Source: an uncultured Parabacteroides sp.
GTDB taxonomy: Bacteria > Bacteroidota > Bacteroidia > Bacteroidales > Tannerellaceae
NCBI RefSeq assembly: GCF_905196875.1
Contig: NZ_CAJJWO010000016.1
Span: 1-64,000, forward strand
DNA: 64,000 nt
Direction of reading: 5' to 3'
Part shown: positions 25,565 through 34,880 of the stretch, in pieces
How the letters are laid out: each line of letters starts with the position of its first letter
How positions within the stretch are numbered: the stretch's first letter is position 1
Translations under genes and position numbers: made by a program
Notes under the pieces: generated by a model
Told to the model about the DNA's origin: nothing
Seen by the model: only the letters and a program-made list of their open reading frames with translations
Databases searched by the model: none

Positions 25565-26470
25565 ATGAAAACAGGATGGTTGATGTTGATTTTGTCAGGG
25601 GTTTTTGTATTTCAGGAAGTAAGTGCACAGGTCTGGCTGAAGGCTGAATATATCGGTTCTTCCGGTTTCCGGGATATCGATAATAAAAAGGTTGATGGAA
25701 AGGGCGATATGAAGGTGATACAGGGAGGTGTCAATATCCCCGTATCGATGAAGATGGATGAAAACAATCATCCGACAGCCTGGATGGTAGGCCTGGGCGC
25801 TTCCTATGCTTCGATGGATAATAAGAACCTGTCGGGATATGTGGATATACCGCAGATATTTAATGTGCAGTTGGCTGTCTCTTACATTCGTCCGCTCAGT
25901 AAGAAGTGGTCGTTGCTGGCCAGTGTCGGGGCGGGGATCTTTATGGATACCGGAAGTTTGGCCTATGCCCGTTGGAAAAATGTGATGGGCGTAGGAATGG
26001 CGGCGGCTATCTGGCATCTGCGGGATAATCTCGACCTGGGGATGGGATTGGCGTTGAATACCAGCTTTGGTTATCCGATGGTCTTCCCCGCTCTTTTTAT
26101 CGATTGGCGGATCGAAGGACGCTATATGGTCAATATCTCGATGATGGACGGGGTGGAGGTTTCAGGCGGTATCCAGCTGCATAAGCTGTTTCGTCTGAAG
26201 CTGGTCGGCTCGATGAACGGAATGCTGGCCTTTGTTGAACGTGACGGCAAGGATAAGATATTTGCGCAGCAGTATGTGATAGCCGGGTTGCAACCGGAGC
26301 TTACGATCACGAAGTCGCTGTCTGTCCCTATTACGATCGGCCTGTCTGCTTACCGGGCTGCCTATTACGACGACCGTACGCTGAAGGCCATGTTTAAGGT
26401 GGAGGGAGATTATGACCCGCATTTCTCACCATCCTTCTATGCCAGCGTAGCCATTAAATATGGTTTCTGA
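25565..26470 (+). CDS. Outer-membrane beta-barrel protein, probable DUF6268 family
   Basis: 301 residues from ATG 25565, which gives a proper signal peptide (MKTGWLMLILSGVFVFQEVSAQ). An earlier ATG in the same frame overlaps the promoter. The mature part alternates short amphipathic strands with polar turns and ends in VAIKYGF, with a terminal aromatic residue as in outer-membrane barrels. The overall pattern fits DUF6268. It lies just upstream of the two-kinase operon, with its own promoter and another -7 box (TATCTTTG, 26484-26491) after it. Function unknown. Confidence 0.7.
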   Translation: MKTGWLMLILSGVFVFQEVSAQVWLKAEYIGSSGFRDIDNKKVDGKGDMKVIQGGVNIPVSMKMDENNHPTAWMVGLGASYASMDNKNLSGYVDIPQIFNVQLAVSYIRPLSKKWSLLASVGAGIFMDTGSLAYARWKNVMGVGMAAAIWHLRDNLDLGMGLALNTSFGYPMVFPALFIDWRIEGRYMVNISMMDGVEVSGGIQLHKLFRLKLVGSMNGMLAFVERDGKDKIFAQQYVIAGLQPELTITKSLSVPITIGLSAYRAAYYDDRTLKAMFKVEGDYDPHFSPSFYASVAIKYGF

Positions 26471-26527
26471 ATGGGGATATTACTATCTTTGTTCGTTGAA
26501 TAGCTCAAAACAGATAAACAATAAATA

Positions 26528-27616
26528 ATGTCTCAACCGGAAGTTACATATAATAGTTTTTTGATCGATTTCCTGATCGCCCCCAAATACAGGGTTGGCA
26601 GACATGTGTTGCTTGTGCTGTTCTTTGTGTTTGTGTCATTCAATATGCCGTATATAATTTGCTCTGAGTATCTGGACAAGATAGATAACATGGTGCTGTA
26701 TGCCGGCCTATTCTTACTGGTGGCTTATTTAACAGGGCTTTATCTGCATATGTATGTTTTATTACCAAAACTACTGCTGAAGAATAAATATCAGCTATAC
26801 GTAGGAACTATATCGTTGCTTATTTTATTGATATTAGCGATTTCTTTCGGAGTGGATTATTGGATAAATAATTATTATCAACAGAAGCCTGGCCATTATT
26901 CTTTTTTCTATGAAAACCGGAGCATGATAGTAGAAATTATAGGGAATTTCTTTCTGTTCGCTTTGCTGATAGCAGGAACTTCGCTTACTGTGTTATTGCG
27001 CCAGTGGCTGCAATTCAGCATGCGAAAGAATGAATTGGAAAAGGTAAATCTGAAAACAGAACTGGAGCGTTTGAAAGATCAGATAAACCCGGAGTTCCTT
27101 TTCAGTATGCTGGATGAAGCCGGCGAGCAAACAGCCGGTAATCCGGAACAGGCATCAAAGGTCTTGATGAAGTTGAGCAAGCTGTTGCGCTACCAGTTGT
27201 ATGACGGGAATAGAGAGAAAGTATTGCTGATCTCGGAGATCTCCTTTATTGAGAATTTCCTGATTTTGGCTCAGGTGCGCTATACAAACCTGAGCTTTGC
27301 ACTGACATGGGAAGGAAATGTCAACCGTAAACTGGTGCCCCCCTTATTGTTTATTCCCTTTGCTATTTACTATGTAAAGTTATTGATGAAAAAGACAATG
27401 CAAATGGATCTTCAGATCTGCTTTCGGGTGGAAGAAGCTGGATTATTATTCTCATGTATCTGTTTTTCTCCCGAGATATCGCTGGCGGATATTGAAAACA
27501 GTCGCGAGCTGATAGATGTAAAACATCGTTTCGACCTGTTATTTGCCGGCAGCTATACTTTAACGATAGTGGGTGATGGCTCGCTTTATAAAACAAATTT
27601 GTATATTAAGCTATGA
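26528..27616 (+). CDS. LytS-like sensor kinase lacking catalytic residues (pseudokinase)
   Basis: 362 residues. Four membrane segments occupy about 25-155, followed by a coiled linker and a region homologous to the His_kinase domain of LytS proteins. Where active members have NPHFLFN, this protein has NPEFLFS: Glu189 replaces the phosphorylated His. The ATP-binding N-box (ENAVKH in its neighbour) is AIYYVK here, and the G-box GIGLANI is absent. The next gene encodes a similar kinase with all of these residues, and the two overlap by four bases. A regulatory partner forming a heterodimer with the active kinase is the likely role. Confidence 0.82.
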   Translation: MSQPEVTYNSFLIDFLIAPKYRVGRHVLLVLFFVFVSFNMPYIICSEYLDKIDNMVLYAGLFLLVAYLTGLYLHMYVLLPKLLLKNKYQLYVGTISLLILLILAISFGVDYWINNYYQQKPGHYSFFYENRSMIVEIIGNFFLFALLIAGTSLTVLLRQWLQFSMRKNELEKVNLKTELERLKDQINPEFLFSMLDEAGEQTAGNPEQASKVLMKLSKLLRYQLYDGNREKVLLISEISFIENFLILAQVRYTNLSFALTWEGNVNRKLVPPLLFIPFAIYYVKLLMKKTMQMDLQICFRVEEAGLLFSCICFSPEISLADIENSRELIDVKHRFDLLFAGSYTLTIVGDGSLYKTNLYIKL

Positions 27617-28668
27617 TAAATGCCTCCGGTTTCCTGTTGCGTTTGTTGGTTGATCCTCGTTACCGGATTTACAGACATCTCCTGCTGTTCGTTTTCAGTA
27701 TGATAACGATCGGCTTAAACTATTACATGGATCTGATAGAACGAAAGAATTTGACAGAAGATTTTGCGCAGAGCGTCTTTTTGCTTGTACCCATTTATTT
27801 GAGTGTCTTTGTACTGACCCCTCGTTTTCTACTGCGAAATAAGATTGGTACTTATATATTATCTGTTTATTTGTGTATAGGGCTAAGCCTGCTCTTTTCG
27901 TTTCTGTTGCGTAACGAGTCGATCAGACAAGAGTATCACATTTATCAATTTTGGATGGGTTCCTTCCTTATCATTTCGTCTGTTATCCAGTTGAGTCTGA
28001 TTATTGCCGGAGCATCTGCCGTGATCGTCTTTCAGGATTACATAAAGAACGGGCAGCGCATCGACCAGTTGGAAAATGCTACCATACAATCCGAACTGGA
28101 ACAGCTGAAGAACCAGATCAACCCGCATTTCCTCTTTAACATGCTGAATAACGCGAATGTGCTGATAAAAGAAAGCCCGTCAGAAGCCGTCCTTGTCCTT
28201 TCCAAACTGAAAGACCTGCTGAAGTATCAGCTGAAAGACAGTGTTTCGGAAAACGTCCGCCTGAAAGACGACATCTCTTTTCTGAATGATTATCTGAATA
28301 TGGAAAAGATACGGCGCGATAACTTCGATTTCATCGTATCGACAGAAGGCGATACGGAGGATGTCACTCTTCCACCTTTGCTGTTCATCCCCTTTGTGGA
28401 GAATGCCGTGAAGCATAACAACGATAATAAGAAGCTCTCCTATGTACACCTTTATTTCAAAGTGGAGGAGAAGAGTCTTACCTTTATCTGCATCAACTCC
28501 AAACCTGCCGAACAGCAGGAACGTCCGTCTGACGGAGGAATAGGGCTTGCCAATATCCGCCGCCGGCTCGAACTGTTGTACGATACCGATCATTCGCTGC
28601 AAATAGACGAGACCGATATAACATATACGATCAATCTCCGTTTAAACATAAAAAGAATAGTTGTATGA
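27613..28668 (+). CDS. LytS-family sensor histidine kinase
   Basis: 351 residues. Membrane segments lie at about 23-145. The catalytic region has all expected motifs: NQINPHFLFNMLNN with His172, FIPFVENAVKHNN (N-box), and GGIGLANIRRRLELLY (G-box). It autophosphorylates and passes the phosphate to the LytTR regulator encoded next, with a four-base overlap. The extracellular loops are short, so the signal is probably sensed in the membrane or via the pseudokinase partner. Duplication of the upstream gene followed by decay of one copy explains the pair. Confidence 0.9.
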   Translation: MINASGFLLRLLVDPRYRIYRHLLLFVFSMITIGLNYYMDLIERKNLTEDFAQSVFLLVPIYLSVFVLTPRFLLRNKIGTYILSVYLCIGLSLLFSFLLRNESIRQEYHIYQFWMGSFLIISSVIQLSLIIAGASAVIVFQDYIKNGQRIDQLENATIQSELEQLKNQINPHFLFNMLNNANVLIKESPSEAVLVLSKLKDLLKYQLKDSVSENVRLKDDISFLNDYLNMEKIRRDNFDFIVSTEGDTEDVTLPPLLFIPFVENAVKHNNDNKKLSYVHLYFKVEEKSLTFICINSKPAEQQERPSDGGIGLANIRRRLELLYDTDHSLQIDETDITYTINLRLNIKRIVV

Positions 28669-29387
28669 ATTGCATAATTGTAGATGATGAACCGCTGGGG
28701 CGTAAAGCCATCCAGTTACTGGTACAGGATACACCGTTATTATCCTTATGTGGAAGTTTTGGAGACGCCGTTTCAGCCGGTAAATTCATGCAGGCTAGCC
28801 CGGTCGATCTTGTCTTTCTGGATATCAAAATGCCCGGTGTAAACGGCCTGGAGTTTGCCAGGATGATCCCGGCCGAAACACTTGTGATCTTTGTTACTGC
28901 CTATGCAGAATATGCCCTCGACAGCTACGAAGTGGACGCGATCGACTATCTGGTGAAACCGATCGAGATAGAACGTTTCAAACATGCTGTTGGGAAGGCG
29001 CAGATTTATCACACGCTGTTGAAGGCAGACAATAATAAGAACAGTGTCGAGTCTGTTGCTGCAGATCATATATTTGTCAAAGCCGAACGTCGTTATTTCA
29101 AGATACAGTTTAAGAATATCCTGTTTATCGAGGGATTGAAGGATTATGTCGTGATCCAGACACCCGACCAGCGGATCATAACGAAGATGAACCTGAAGGC
29201 CATCCATGAAATGCTTCCGAAGGATGTTTTCCTCCGTACAAATAAATCATATATTGTTAATACAGACTATATTGACTCGTTCGATAACAACGACGTGTTT
29301 ATTGGGAAATATGAGATTTCAATCGGCAATAGTTACCGTGATGCCTTTTTCGAGACGTTTTTTATGAAGAATAATCCGGCGGATTAG
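28665..29387 (+). CDS. LytR/AlgR-type response regulator (receiver plus LytTR DNA-binding)
   Basis: 240 residues. The receiver domain occupies about 1-120, with acidic DDE at 7-9, phosphoacceptor Asp53 (LVFLDIKMPG), Thr/Lys switch residues (VTAYAEYA; DYLVKPIE). The LytTR domain covers about 135-235 (DHIFVKAERRYFKIQFKNIL, VFLRTNKSYIVN). It is the output of the two-kinase operon 26528-29387. Targets are unknown; the neighbouring outer-membrane gene and the permease pair are candidates by position. Confidence 0.92.
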   Translation: MNCIIVDDEPLGRKAIQLLVQDTPLLSLCGSFGDAVSAGKFMQASPVDLVFLDIKMPGVNGLEFARMIPAETLVIFVTAYAEYALDSYEVDAIDYLVKPIEIERFKHAVGKAQIYHTLLKADNNKNSVESVAADHIFVKAERRYFKIQFKNILFIEGLKDYVVIQTPDQRIITKMNLKAIHEMLPKDVFLRTNKSYIVNTDYIDSFDNNDVFIGKYEISIGNSYRDAFFETFFMKNNPAD

Positions 29388-29449
29388 GGCTCGTTCTCTT
29401 GAAAATCACGTATATTTGTCGTCGGAAAAATGAATAAAGACAATAAGAG

Positions 29450-29833
29450 ATGCCTAAAATAGCCCCTGTTTTCTCCATTAGAAGTTATGGATTATACACT
29501 GCTTGGGAGCGGGAATCGAAGACTTTGCCCAAGATTATCAAACATACGTTGGATATTCCTGCAGAGGTCGGCATCGAATTTGGCTATATTCTTTCTGTGA
29601 AAAAGGCAAAGGGAGAAGTGCTTGATTTTAGTATAGAACATCCTCCGTTTTGTGATGAAAATGGAGAGTTTATGCCTCCATTCGTGGGAACCTATTTTAT
29701 AAACAGCAACGATTTCGAGTTCTTTCTGGGTGATACCATCTGGGAACCGGTCGACGACAAGAAAGGGATTTGGACGCTCATCGTGAGCTATAAAGGCAAA
29801 GAGGTCGTTCGCAAAAGTTTTAATATATTCTGA
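29450..29833 (+). CDS. DUF3859-like cytosolic protein
   Basis: 127 residues with no signal peptide or membrane segment. The pattern (GYILSVKKAKGEVLDFSIEHPP, DTIWEPVDDKKGIWTL, a short C-terminal strand) fits the small DUF3859 beta-sandwich family, a recollection rather than a search result. A TATATTTG box at 29411-29418 precedes it. No function is known. Confidence 0.55.
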   Translation: MPKIAPVFSIRSYGLYTAWERESKTLPKIIKHTLDIPAEVGIEFGYILSVKKAKGEVLDFSIEHPPFCDENGEFMPPFVGTYFINSNDFEFFLGDTIWEPVDDKKGIWTLIVSYKGKEVVRKSFNIF

Positions 29834-29866
29834 TAGATATGAGCAGCAAGCTCATGAACGATTGAT

Positions 29867-30250
29867 ATGAAAGAGTCTGTACGAATACTGCGTTTTATCA
29901 TTGTAGGCACGCTGAATGCCCTCATTACCGCCCTTGTTATCTGGGTGCTGATGGAGGGGGTGGACTGCAATTATTTATGGTCGAATGTCGCAGGATATGT
30001 CGCAGCACTTATCAATAATTTCTTTTGGAGTAAATACTGGATATTTTCAGCCCGTAGTGGAAAGTTCCAGCGTGAGATTCCTCTTTTTTTGGTCGCTTTC
30101 GGCTGTGCCTACGGGCTGCAATTCCTGTCCCTCTTACTTATGGTAGAGATCTGTGATATGAACGAATATCTGGGCCAGTTCCTGGGGCTCTTCGTATATG
30201 GTGCCGTTAACTTCACTATGAATAAACGGCTTACCTTCCTCCGGAAATAA
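29867..30250 (+). CDS. GtrA-family membrane protein
   Basis: 127 residues with four membrane segments. The sequence FIIVGTLNALITALVIWVLME at the N-terminus, NNFFWSKYWIF in the middle loop and a final NFTMNKRLTFL are the marks of GtrA. The family helps flip lipid-linked sugars or acts in cell-surface glycosylation. No glycosyltransferase is adjacent here. The gene ends 24 bases from a convergent permease gene. Confidence 0.85.
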   Translation: MKESVRILRFIIVGTLNALITALVIWVLMEGVDCNYLWSNVAGYVAALINNFFWSKYWIFSARSGKFQREIPLFLVAFGCAYGLQFLSLLLMVEICDMNEYLGQFLGLFVYGAVNFTMNKRLTFLRK

Positions 30251-30274
30251 AACGATGCCAAGTGTTTCCTGGCC

Positions 30275-31534
30275 TTACTCGCTCCTCAACGTATCAGCCG
30301 GTGCAATGCGAGACGATAACCATGCCGGGTACCAAGCCCCCAACATAATGACAAATGCCATGAATAGGTAAGTAATCGACAGTCCGAAGAAGATACGGAA
30401 GAAATTGATTTGCATGATATTCGTGCTGATAAACTCCAGTTTAGCCAGGTTGACACAGAGAATGGCGGCAGGTATGGCAACCAGGCTTAACAACAGCCAG
30501 CCCTCGCCGATCATCATCTGTAGTATCTGGCTGCGGGTAGAACCGATAGCCAGCCGTAATCCGATCTCCGGTTTCCGGTATTCGTTGCGGAACCAGAAAG
30601 TACCGATAATACCCAGGAAAATGTTGAAGACAAGGAAAGCCATGAAGGCTATCCGGTAGCGGATGGCATCCGTCACCCCGTTGGTAAGATAAAGTCTCTC
30701 TCTTAAATCGTAATAGGAGTTGACTTTGGAAAGCATGAAATTGCTAACATTTATCTGTTCCCTCATATCTCGCTGGAAGTTCTCTATGAACTTTTGTTCA
30801 TTAAGTCCGGGTTTTACCCGTATACTGATCCCTAACGACCAAGCAAGTTGTTTTTCATCCCATTCCTTAAAACTGGATGTAGACAAAAGAAAGTAAGCAG
30901 CTCTTTCTTCATGGCTGTAATCATCACGTTTTAATGCTCCGCAAACATCTCCTATACGGAATGAATTATCATTATCCATATAAATAGATTGTCCTTTAGC
31001 TTGTTCACCGGGGAAAAGAACTTCTGCCAGTTTACGGGAAATAACAATATTTTTTTCATTTAGCGCATTCTTTAAAGCAGATGGGTCTTCACTGTTCAAG
31101 GAACGGACTTTGAATACATCGAAGTAGGAGGGTGTAACCGGTAAATATTGGAATTGTACTCTATTTGAACTGTCTTTTCCCATTTGGTTATCCATGTAAC
31201 TGGGATTATAAGGACTGCTGTCAAGTGTCAGGCATACTTCTTCTACTTGTGGGTATTGCCGGATACGTTCGATAATAGATAAATACCGGTCAGAAGCCTG
31301 TTCTTCTGTGTTTTCATAGTGAATGTAATTCGGACTGCTTACCGGAACCGTCGTGAGTCGTACCTGATAAGTGTCTCTTATATCATAAGCACTATCGATA
31401 GAATCGGCATATCCGATCGTAGTAAAATAATCTATAATGTACCATAGTAAAATGAATACCAGGAATAATTCGGCAGCAATCCAAGCATTTTGCCGACGTT
31501 GTTTCCACAAGAGTTTTAAAAGATGTTGTATCAT
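30275..31534 (-). CDS. ABC transporter permease, MacB/FtsX type (second of pair)
   Basis: 419 residues. One N-terminal membrane helix (about 18-40), a large periplasmic domain (MacB_PCD-like, about 60-280), then three helices in the FtsX fold (about 290-415, including GLRLAIGSTRSQILQMMIGEGWLLL). This is half-size compared with the roughly 790-residue Bacteroidales permeases. It starts 8 bases after the first permease gene. No ATPase gene is adjacent, so it probably uses an ATP-binding subunit encoded elsewhere. Function could be efflux or a mechanotransmission step; the substrate is unknown. Confidence 0.85.
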   Translation of the reverse strand: MIQHLLKLLWKQRRQNAWIAAELFLVFILLWYIIDYFTTIGYADSIDSAYDIRDTYQVRLTTVPVSSPNYIHYENTEEQASDRYLSIIERIRQYPQVEEVCLTLDSSPYNPSYMDNQMGKDSSNRVQFQYLPVTPSYFDVFKVRSLNSEDPSALKNALNEKNIVISRKLAEVLFPGEQAKGQSIYMDNDNSFRIGDVCGALKRDDYSHEERAAYFLLSTSSFKEWDEKQLAWSLGISIRVKPGLNEQKFIENFQRDMREQINVSNFMLSKVNSYYDLRERLYLTNGVTDAIRYRIAFMAFLVFNIFLGIIGTFWFRNEYRKPEIGLRLAIGSTRSQILQMMIGEGWLLLSLVAIPAAILCVNLAKLEFISTNIMQINFFRIFFGLSITYLFMAFVIMLGAWYPAWLSSRIAPADTLRSE

Positions 31535-31542
31535 GATCTTTG

Positions 31543-32844
31543 TTATTTATCGTTTAAAGCATCAACAATGGGGCGTTTGAGTGCATGCCAGGCAGGAACG
31601 AAAGCGGACATTAGGTTTAAAACCAGGCAGAATATCAGTGCATATCCGAAAATTGCCGGGTTGATCAACATACCGGGAGAAAGATCAATAGAGGCAGTAA
31701 GTGAACTGCCATCCCAATCGTACTTGCTAAGTAACCAGCCTTTTAACATAAAGATTAGCCCGTAGGAGATCAGTAGCCCGATCAGTCCGCCTAATAGTGT
31801 GAGTAGCAAGTTCTCATATAATATCTGCATAAGCAGTGTTTTATTTTGAGCTCCGAACGCTTTACGAATACCTAATTCTTCCATCCGTTTTTTCATGCGT
31901 GAGGCAGTCATCCCTGTCAGGTTTATGGAAGGAACTAACAACAGAAGGAGTATAACTGCAGAGATTTGTATCAGGATTTTCAAGAATTTCGGACTGCTGA
32001 AGGAATCTGTGCGCAACCAGGCACGTAATACAGTGTCCGGCTGTTCGTTTAGTACAAAATTGTATTGTGGAATATCTGCACTATAACGCCGGCAATTCTC
32101 TTCGGCTTCGTGGCGAATGGCATCAAACTCGCCAGGTTTTTTTGCAAGGATACAGAGAGTCATGCGGCCTAAAATAAAATCACACCACTTATCCCCTTGG
32201 ATCAGCGAAGGTCGGTTGGTGAATGGTATCCACATTTCAGCATAACAGTATTGTGCTATTGAAGGTACATCTTCTACCACACCGGAGACCTGATATTCTT
32301 CGAAGTTCAATAAAAATGTTTTACTTATTGCATCAGAAGTATTGAACAGTCTGCGTGCCAATGATTCGCTTACAACTGCTTTTTTGATTCCTGAAGTAAA
32401 CTCTTCTTCCGTATAAGGTTTGCCGGCAAGGAATTTAAACTGGAATACTTTCCAGAATGCCACATCTGTTCCCATAACAAGTCCGTTGTATACATTATTG
32501 CTTCCCGGGGTTTGGATGAATTCAGTCTGTTCTCCGATCGGGAGGATGGCAGTAACGGCTTCCGGGGTTTGTAACGGATAAAAGCATTCTTTGATGGTCG
32601 AGTAAGAAAGCCGACTACTTCCGTTTCCCTGACCTTTTACTTTATTCAGAATTTTTCCGTGTTGTATGATCAGCATCCGGTCACGGTTATTTTCCGGTGC
32701 GATGTTACCGGTTCGAAAATAATATAAGATAGCCAGTATCATAACCATTGTAATGGCCAGACCAGTACCGGTTATGTAAACGATACTGAAGAATTTATTT
32801 TGCTTCAGCATCTGAACTGCCTGTTTGAAATAGACCTTATACAT
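31543..32844 (-). CDS. ABC transporter permease, MacB/FtsX type (first of pair)
   Basis: 433 residues with the same layout as the downstream gene: an N-terminal helix (SIVYITGTGLAITMVMILAILYY), a periplasmic domain, then FtsX-type helices beginning with MTASRMKKRMEELGIRKAFGAQNKTLLMQILYENLLL. The motif EELGIRKAFGA is typical of the coupling region that meets the ATPase. The two proteins share only moderate similarity, so a heterodimeric permease is likely. Confidence 0.85.
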   Translation of the reverse strand: MYKVYFKQAVQMLKQNKFFSIVYITGTGLAITMVMILAILYYFRTGNIAPENNRDRMLIIQHGKILNKVKGQGNGSSRLSYSTIKECFYPLQTPEAVTAILPIGEQTEFIQTPGSNNVYNGLVMGTDVAFWKVFQFKFLAGKPYTEEEFTSGIKKAVVSESLARRLFNTSDAISKTFLLNFEEYQVSGVVEDVPSIAQYCYAEMWIPFTNRPSLIQGDKWCDFILGRMTLCILAKKPGEFDAIRHEAEENCRRYSADIPQYNFVLNEQPDTVLRAWLRTDSFSSPKFLKILIQISAVILLLLLVPSINLTGMTASRMKKRMEELGIRKAFGAQNKTLLMQILYENLLLTLLGGLIGLLISYGLIFMLKGWLLSKYDWDGSSLTASIDLSPGMLINPAIFGYALIFCLVLNLMSAFVPAWHALKRPIVDALNDK

Positions 32845-32933
32845 AAAAAACTTTGTTATTATTGTTCGATGTAGATACTAACAAAGTCTATGCCATAAAG
32901 ATAATGTATTGAAATACAGTGTTTGCAGCTTTG

Positions 32934-34871
32934 CTATTGCTGTTCATTATCGGACACTGTGTTCGTTTTCGTGAGCCTTAAAATGCCGTCTTCCTGAGAA
33001 AAGCGATCATCATGTTCGGAAAGAAATCTGATAGCCGTTATGATTTTGTCTGCTGGAGAAGATAACTCTTCCGTCAGCTTTTTTACTTCCTGTGGGCCAT
33101 TTTCTTCCAGTGTTTTCAATAAAGCTTCCCGTATGGTGTTGAATGTATGGTTGTTCAGTCCCGAGTCGTTTTTGGCCAGGCAGACATCACAGCAACCGCA
33201 ATCGGAAGTATCCTTTTCACCGAAGTAAGTGATCAGCATCCGGCTCCGGCAGATTCGGTTTTCCTCTATGTAATCTATTACCCGATTCATCCGGTTTTCG
33301 AAACGTTCTTTACGCTCTTCATAAGCCGAGCGGGGGATGGAGAGGTATTTGATTTCCTCCCTTGTCCGGGTATAGATGATGAGTGGCGTCTTTTTATGTG
33401 GAATATAATTGACGATCCTGTATTTGGAAAGTCCGATCAATACGTCATATATTTCTTGCTGGCTCAGTCCGGTTCGGGTGGAGATCAGCCCTTCATTAAT
33501 ATATACATAATCGGAAAACAGTCCGGTATAAGAACGGAGTATACATTGGATCACCTCGTCTGTCTTTCTATCCTGGTGCAGATACTTGTAAAGTTCGTCG
33601 CGGGTAGCAGTGAATACCAGGCGGGAAGCATTGTCCTGCTCTTCCGTATATTCTATATAACCGGCCAGCTCCAGTATTTTCAGCGCATGATGAGCCTGCA
33701 AGTGTGAAAACTTGTAGGCTGAACAGAAATCGATCAGTGAGAAATCATGTACTGTATCGAGTCCGAATCCGACAGCAATCTGGTAATAATTGCCCAATGC
33801 ATCGTATACCCGGCTGATAAACTCCCTGTCCGGATACTCGTCGGCCAGTCGTTTTTTGAGTTTTATAGTGTCCGTATTCGAACATAAGGCAACAGCATAG
33901 GCTCGTTGTTCATCGCGCCCGGCGCGTCCGGCTTCCTGATAGTATTCTTCCAGTGATCCGGGCATATCCAGATGGACAACCAGGCGTACGTCCGGTTTGT
34001 CGATCCCCATACCGAAAGCATTGGTGGATACGATGACACGGCACTCGTTATTTTTCCAGCGGCTTTGTCGGAGATTCTTCTCATCACGGTTGAGCCCCGC
34101 ATGGAAAAAGTCAGCCGATATACCGGCTTCCCGCAGTAAGGTCGCTACCTCTTTGGTCCGTTTCCTGTTGCGTACATAGATAATGGCACTTCCTGGAACT
34201 TTCCCCAGTATGTGAGCTAACGAGTTTATCTTATCTTCCGTGCGTCGTACAATATAGGAAAGGTTCTTCCGTACGAAACTTTTCCGGAAGACATTCTTTC
34301 CCTTGAAATGCAACCGTTCCTGTATGTCATTGACTACTTCAGGTGTTGCCGTAGCCGTAAGTGCCAATACTGGTATATCGGGAAGTTGTTCGCGGATGTC
34401 GGCTATCTTCATGTAAGAAGGACGGAAGTCGTATCCCCATTGAGAGATACAGTGACTCTCGTCGATAACCAGCAGGCAAACATTCATCGCTTGCAGTTTA
34501 TTTATAAATATGTCGGTCGCTAAACGCTCGGGCGATACATACAGGAATTTATAATTACCGAAAATGCAGTTTTCCAATTGGGTGATTATTTCCTGACGGG
34601 TCATACCCGAATATACGGCAGTGGCTTTGATGCCCAGGCGACGCAGGTTGTCCACCTGGTCTTTCATCAGGGCGATCAGTGGGGTTACGACAATGCATAT
34701 TCCTTCCATGGCCAATGCCGGCACCTGGAAGGTAAGCGATTTACCTCCACCGGTCGGCATTAGCCCCAGTGTATCTTTTCCCTCACAGACAGAGTGTATT
34801 ATGTCCTCCTGGAGAGGACGAAAAGCAGGGTATCCCCAATACTTCTCTAATATCTTATGGTAGACGTCCAC
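32934..34871 (-). CDS. recQ: ATP-dependent DNA helicase RecQ
   Basis: 645 residues. Helicase motifs: PLQEDIIHSV (motif 0), MPTGGGKSL (Walker A), IDESHCISQWGYDFRP (DEAH-like DESH), LTATATPEV (motif III), VSTNAFGMGIDKPDV and QEAGRAGRD (motif VI). The RQC zinc site is CRSRMLITYFG...CGCCDVC (about 570-595). No HRDC domain is evident at the C-terminus. It follows recJ by 9 bases on the same strand; RecQ unwinding and RecJ digestion act together in recombination repair. Confidence 0.93.
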   Translation of the reverse strand: MDVYHKILEKYWGYPAFRPLQEDIIHSVCEGKDTLGLMPTGGGKSLTFQVPALAMEGICIVVTPLIALMKDQVDNLRRLGIKATAVYSGMTRQEIITQLENCIFGNYKFLYVSPERLATDIFINKLQAMNVCLLVIDESHCISQWGYDFRPSYMKIADIREQLPDIPVLALTATATPEVVNDIQERLHFKGKNVFRKSFVRKNLSYIVRRTEDKINSLAHILGKVPGSAIIYVRNRKRTKEVATLLREAGISADFFHAGLNRDEKNLRQSRWKNNECRVIVSTNAFGMGIDKPDVRLVVHLDMPGSLEEYYQEAGRAGRDEQRAYAVALCSNTDTIKLKKRLADEYPDREFISRVYDALGNYYQIAVGFGLDTVHDFSLIDFCSAYKFSHLQAHHALKILELAGYIEYTEEQDNASRLVFTATRDELYKYLHQDRKTDEVIQCILRSYTGLFSDYVYINEGLISTRTGLSQQEIYDVLIGLSKYRIVNYIPHKKTPLIIYTRTREEIKYLSIPRSAYEERKERFENRMNRVIDYIEENRICRSRMLITYFGEKDTSDCGCCDVCLAKNDSGLNNHTFNTIREALLKTLEENGPQEVKKLTEELSSPADKIITAIRFLSEHDDRFSQEDGILRLTKTNTVSDNEQQ

Positions 34872-34880
34872 CGGTTTCCT

